A stretch of 64,000 bases of DNA, from assembly GCA_019114515.1 (NCBI GenBank), contig DXFH01000013.1:50826-114825 (forward strand), read 5' to 3'. The notes below the pieces were generated by a model. The model did not search any database. It had not been told where the DNA came from and saw only the letters and a list, made by a program, of their open reading frames with translations. Position 1 is the stretch's first letter, and every line of letters starts with the position of its first letter. Positions 63,988 through 64,000 of this stretch are shown here, in pieces. The stretch comes from Candidatus Limosilactobacillus merdigallinarum. GTDB taxonomy: Bacteria > Bacillota > Bacilli > Lactobacillales > Lactobacillaceae. The position numbers and the translations under genes are program-made.

Positions 63988-64000
63988 TATTGAAAGCTTG

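Overview
The window looks like the chromosome of a heterofermentative lactic acid bacterium of the Lactobacillaceae, most likely Limosilactobacillus. The evidence is gene content: class Ib nrdHEF, a large adhE, lacLM, PepC and PepN, a KxYKxGKxW-type secreted amidase, the dtpT peptide transporter and Firmicute gene orders (dnaX-SRP RNA-tadA; dut-radA-PIN/TRAM; cysS-mrnC-rlmB-sigma factor-rpmG-secE-nusG-rplK-rplA). The species assignment is inference.

Layout. 1-2.4 kb: the 5' part of dnaX, the small SRP RNA and tadA, all on minus. 2.6-6.4 kb: nrdH-nrdE-nrdF on plus behind two NrdR-like boxes. 6.4-9.4 kb: adhE behind Rex-like and cre-like sites. 9.5-16.1 kb: a broken secreted repeat protein, a broken small membrane protein, and an intact paralogue with an amidase domain. 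16.2-21.6 kb: ribosomal and transcription genes (rplL, rplJ, rplA, rplK, nusG, secE, rpmG), interrupted by an APC permease that has a leader-peptide attenuator. 21.6-28.7 kb: a ComX/SigH-like sigma factor, rlmB, mrnC, cysS, a PIN/TRAM protein, radA and dut. 28.7-36.4 kb: an acetyltransferase, rpiA, a sugar acetyltransferase, pepC, pepN, a hydrolase and a phosphoglycerate mutase. 36.7-39.6 kb: decayed lacLM. 39.7-47.3 kb: tRNA-Leu, sprT, tex, nadE, pncB, a GntR regulator, a UPF0340-like gene, an unknown gene, tRNA-Gln and tRNA-Tyr. 47.4-54.9 kb: dtpT, two dehydrogenases, remnants of a hydantoinase operon and a glutaminase. 55.1-63.7 kb: an integrated phage-satellite-like island in the 3' end of tRNA-Thr. 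63.7-64 kb: tRNA-Thr, tRNA-Asn and 5S rRNA, the end of an rrn operon on minus.

The most interesting signals are these. (1) An attenuator-like leader upstream of the SteT-like permease: a 25-codon peptide with nine consecutive Thr/Ser codons, a 1:2 hairpin, a 2:3 antiterminator and a 3:4 terminator. (2) A structured RNA present twice (30.6 kb and 36.6 kb), with compensatory changes in its helices and conserved single-stranded core bases; I cannot match it to a known family. (3) The satellite island separates the rrn operon from its apparent native terminator and carries a replacement terminator. It also holds an iteron-like origin, two paralogous unknown genes and about 650 bp of degenerate, roughly 160-bp repeats. 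(4) Pseudogene formation is concentrated in lactose use, surface proteins and hydantoin metabolism; in one case a 23-bp inverted copy suggests template switching.

All calls were made by reading the sequence. No similarity search or folding program was run.
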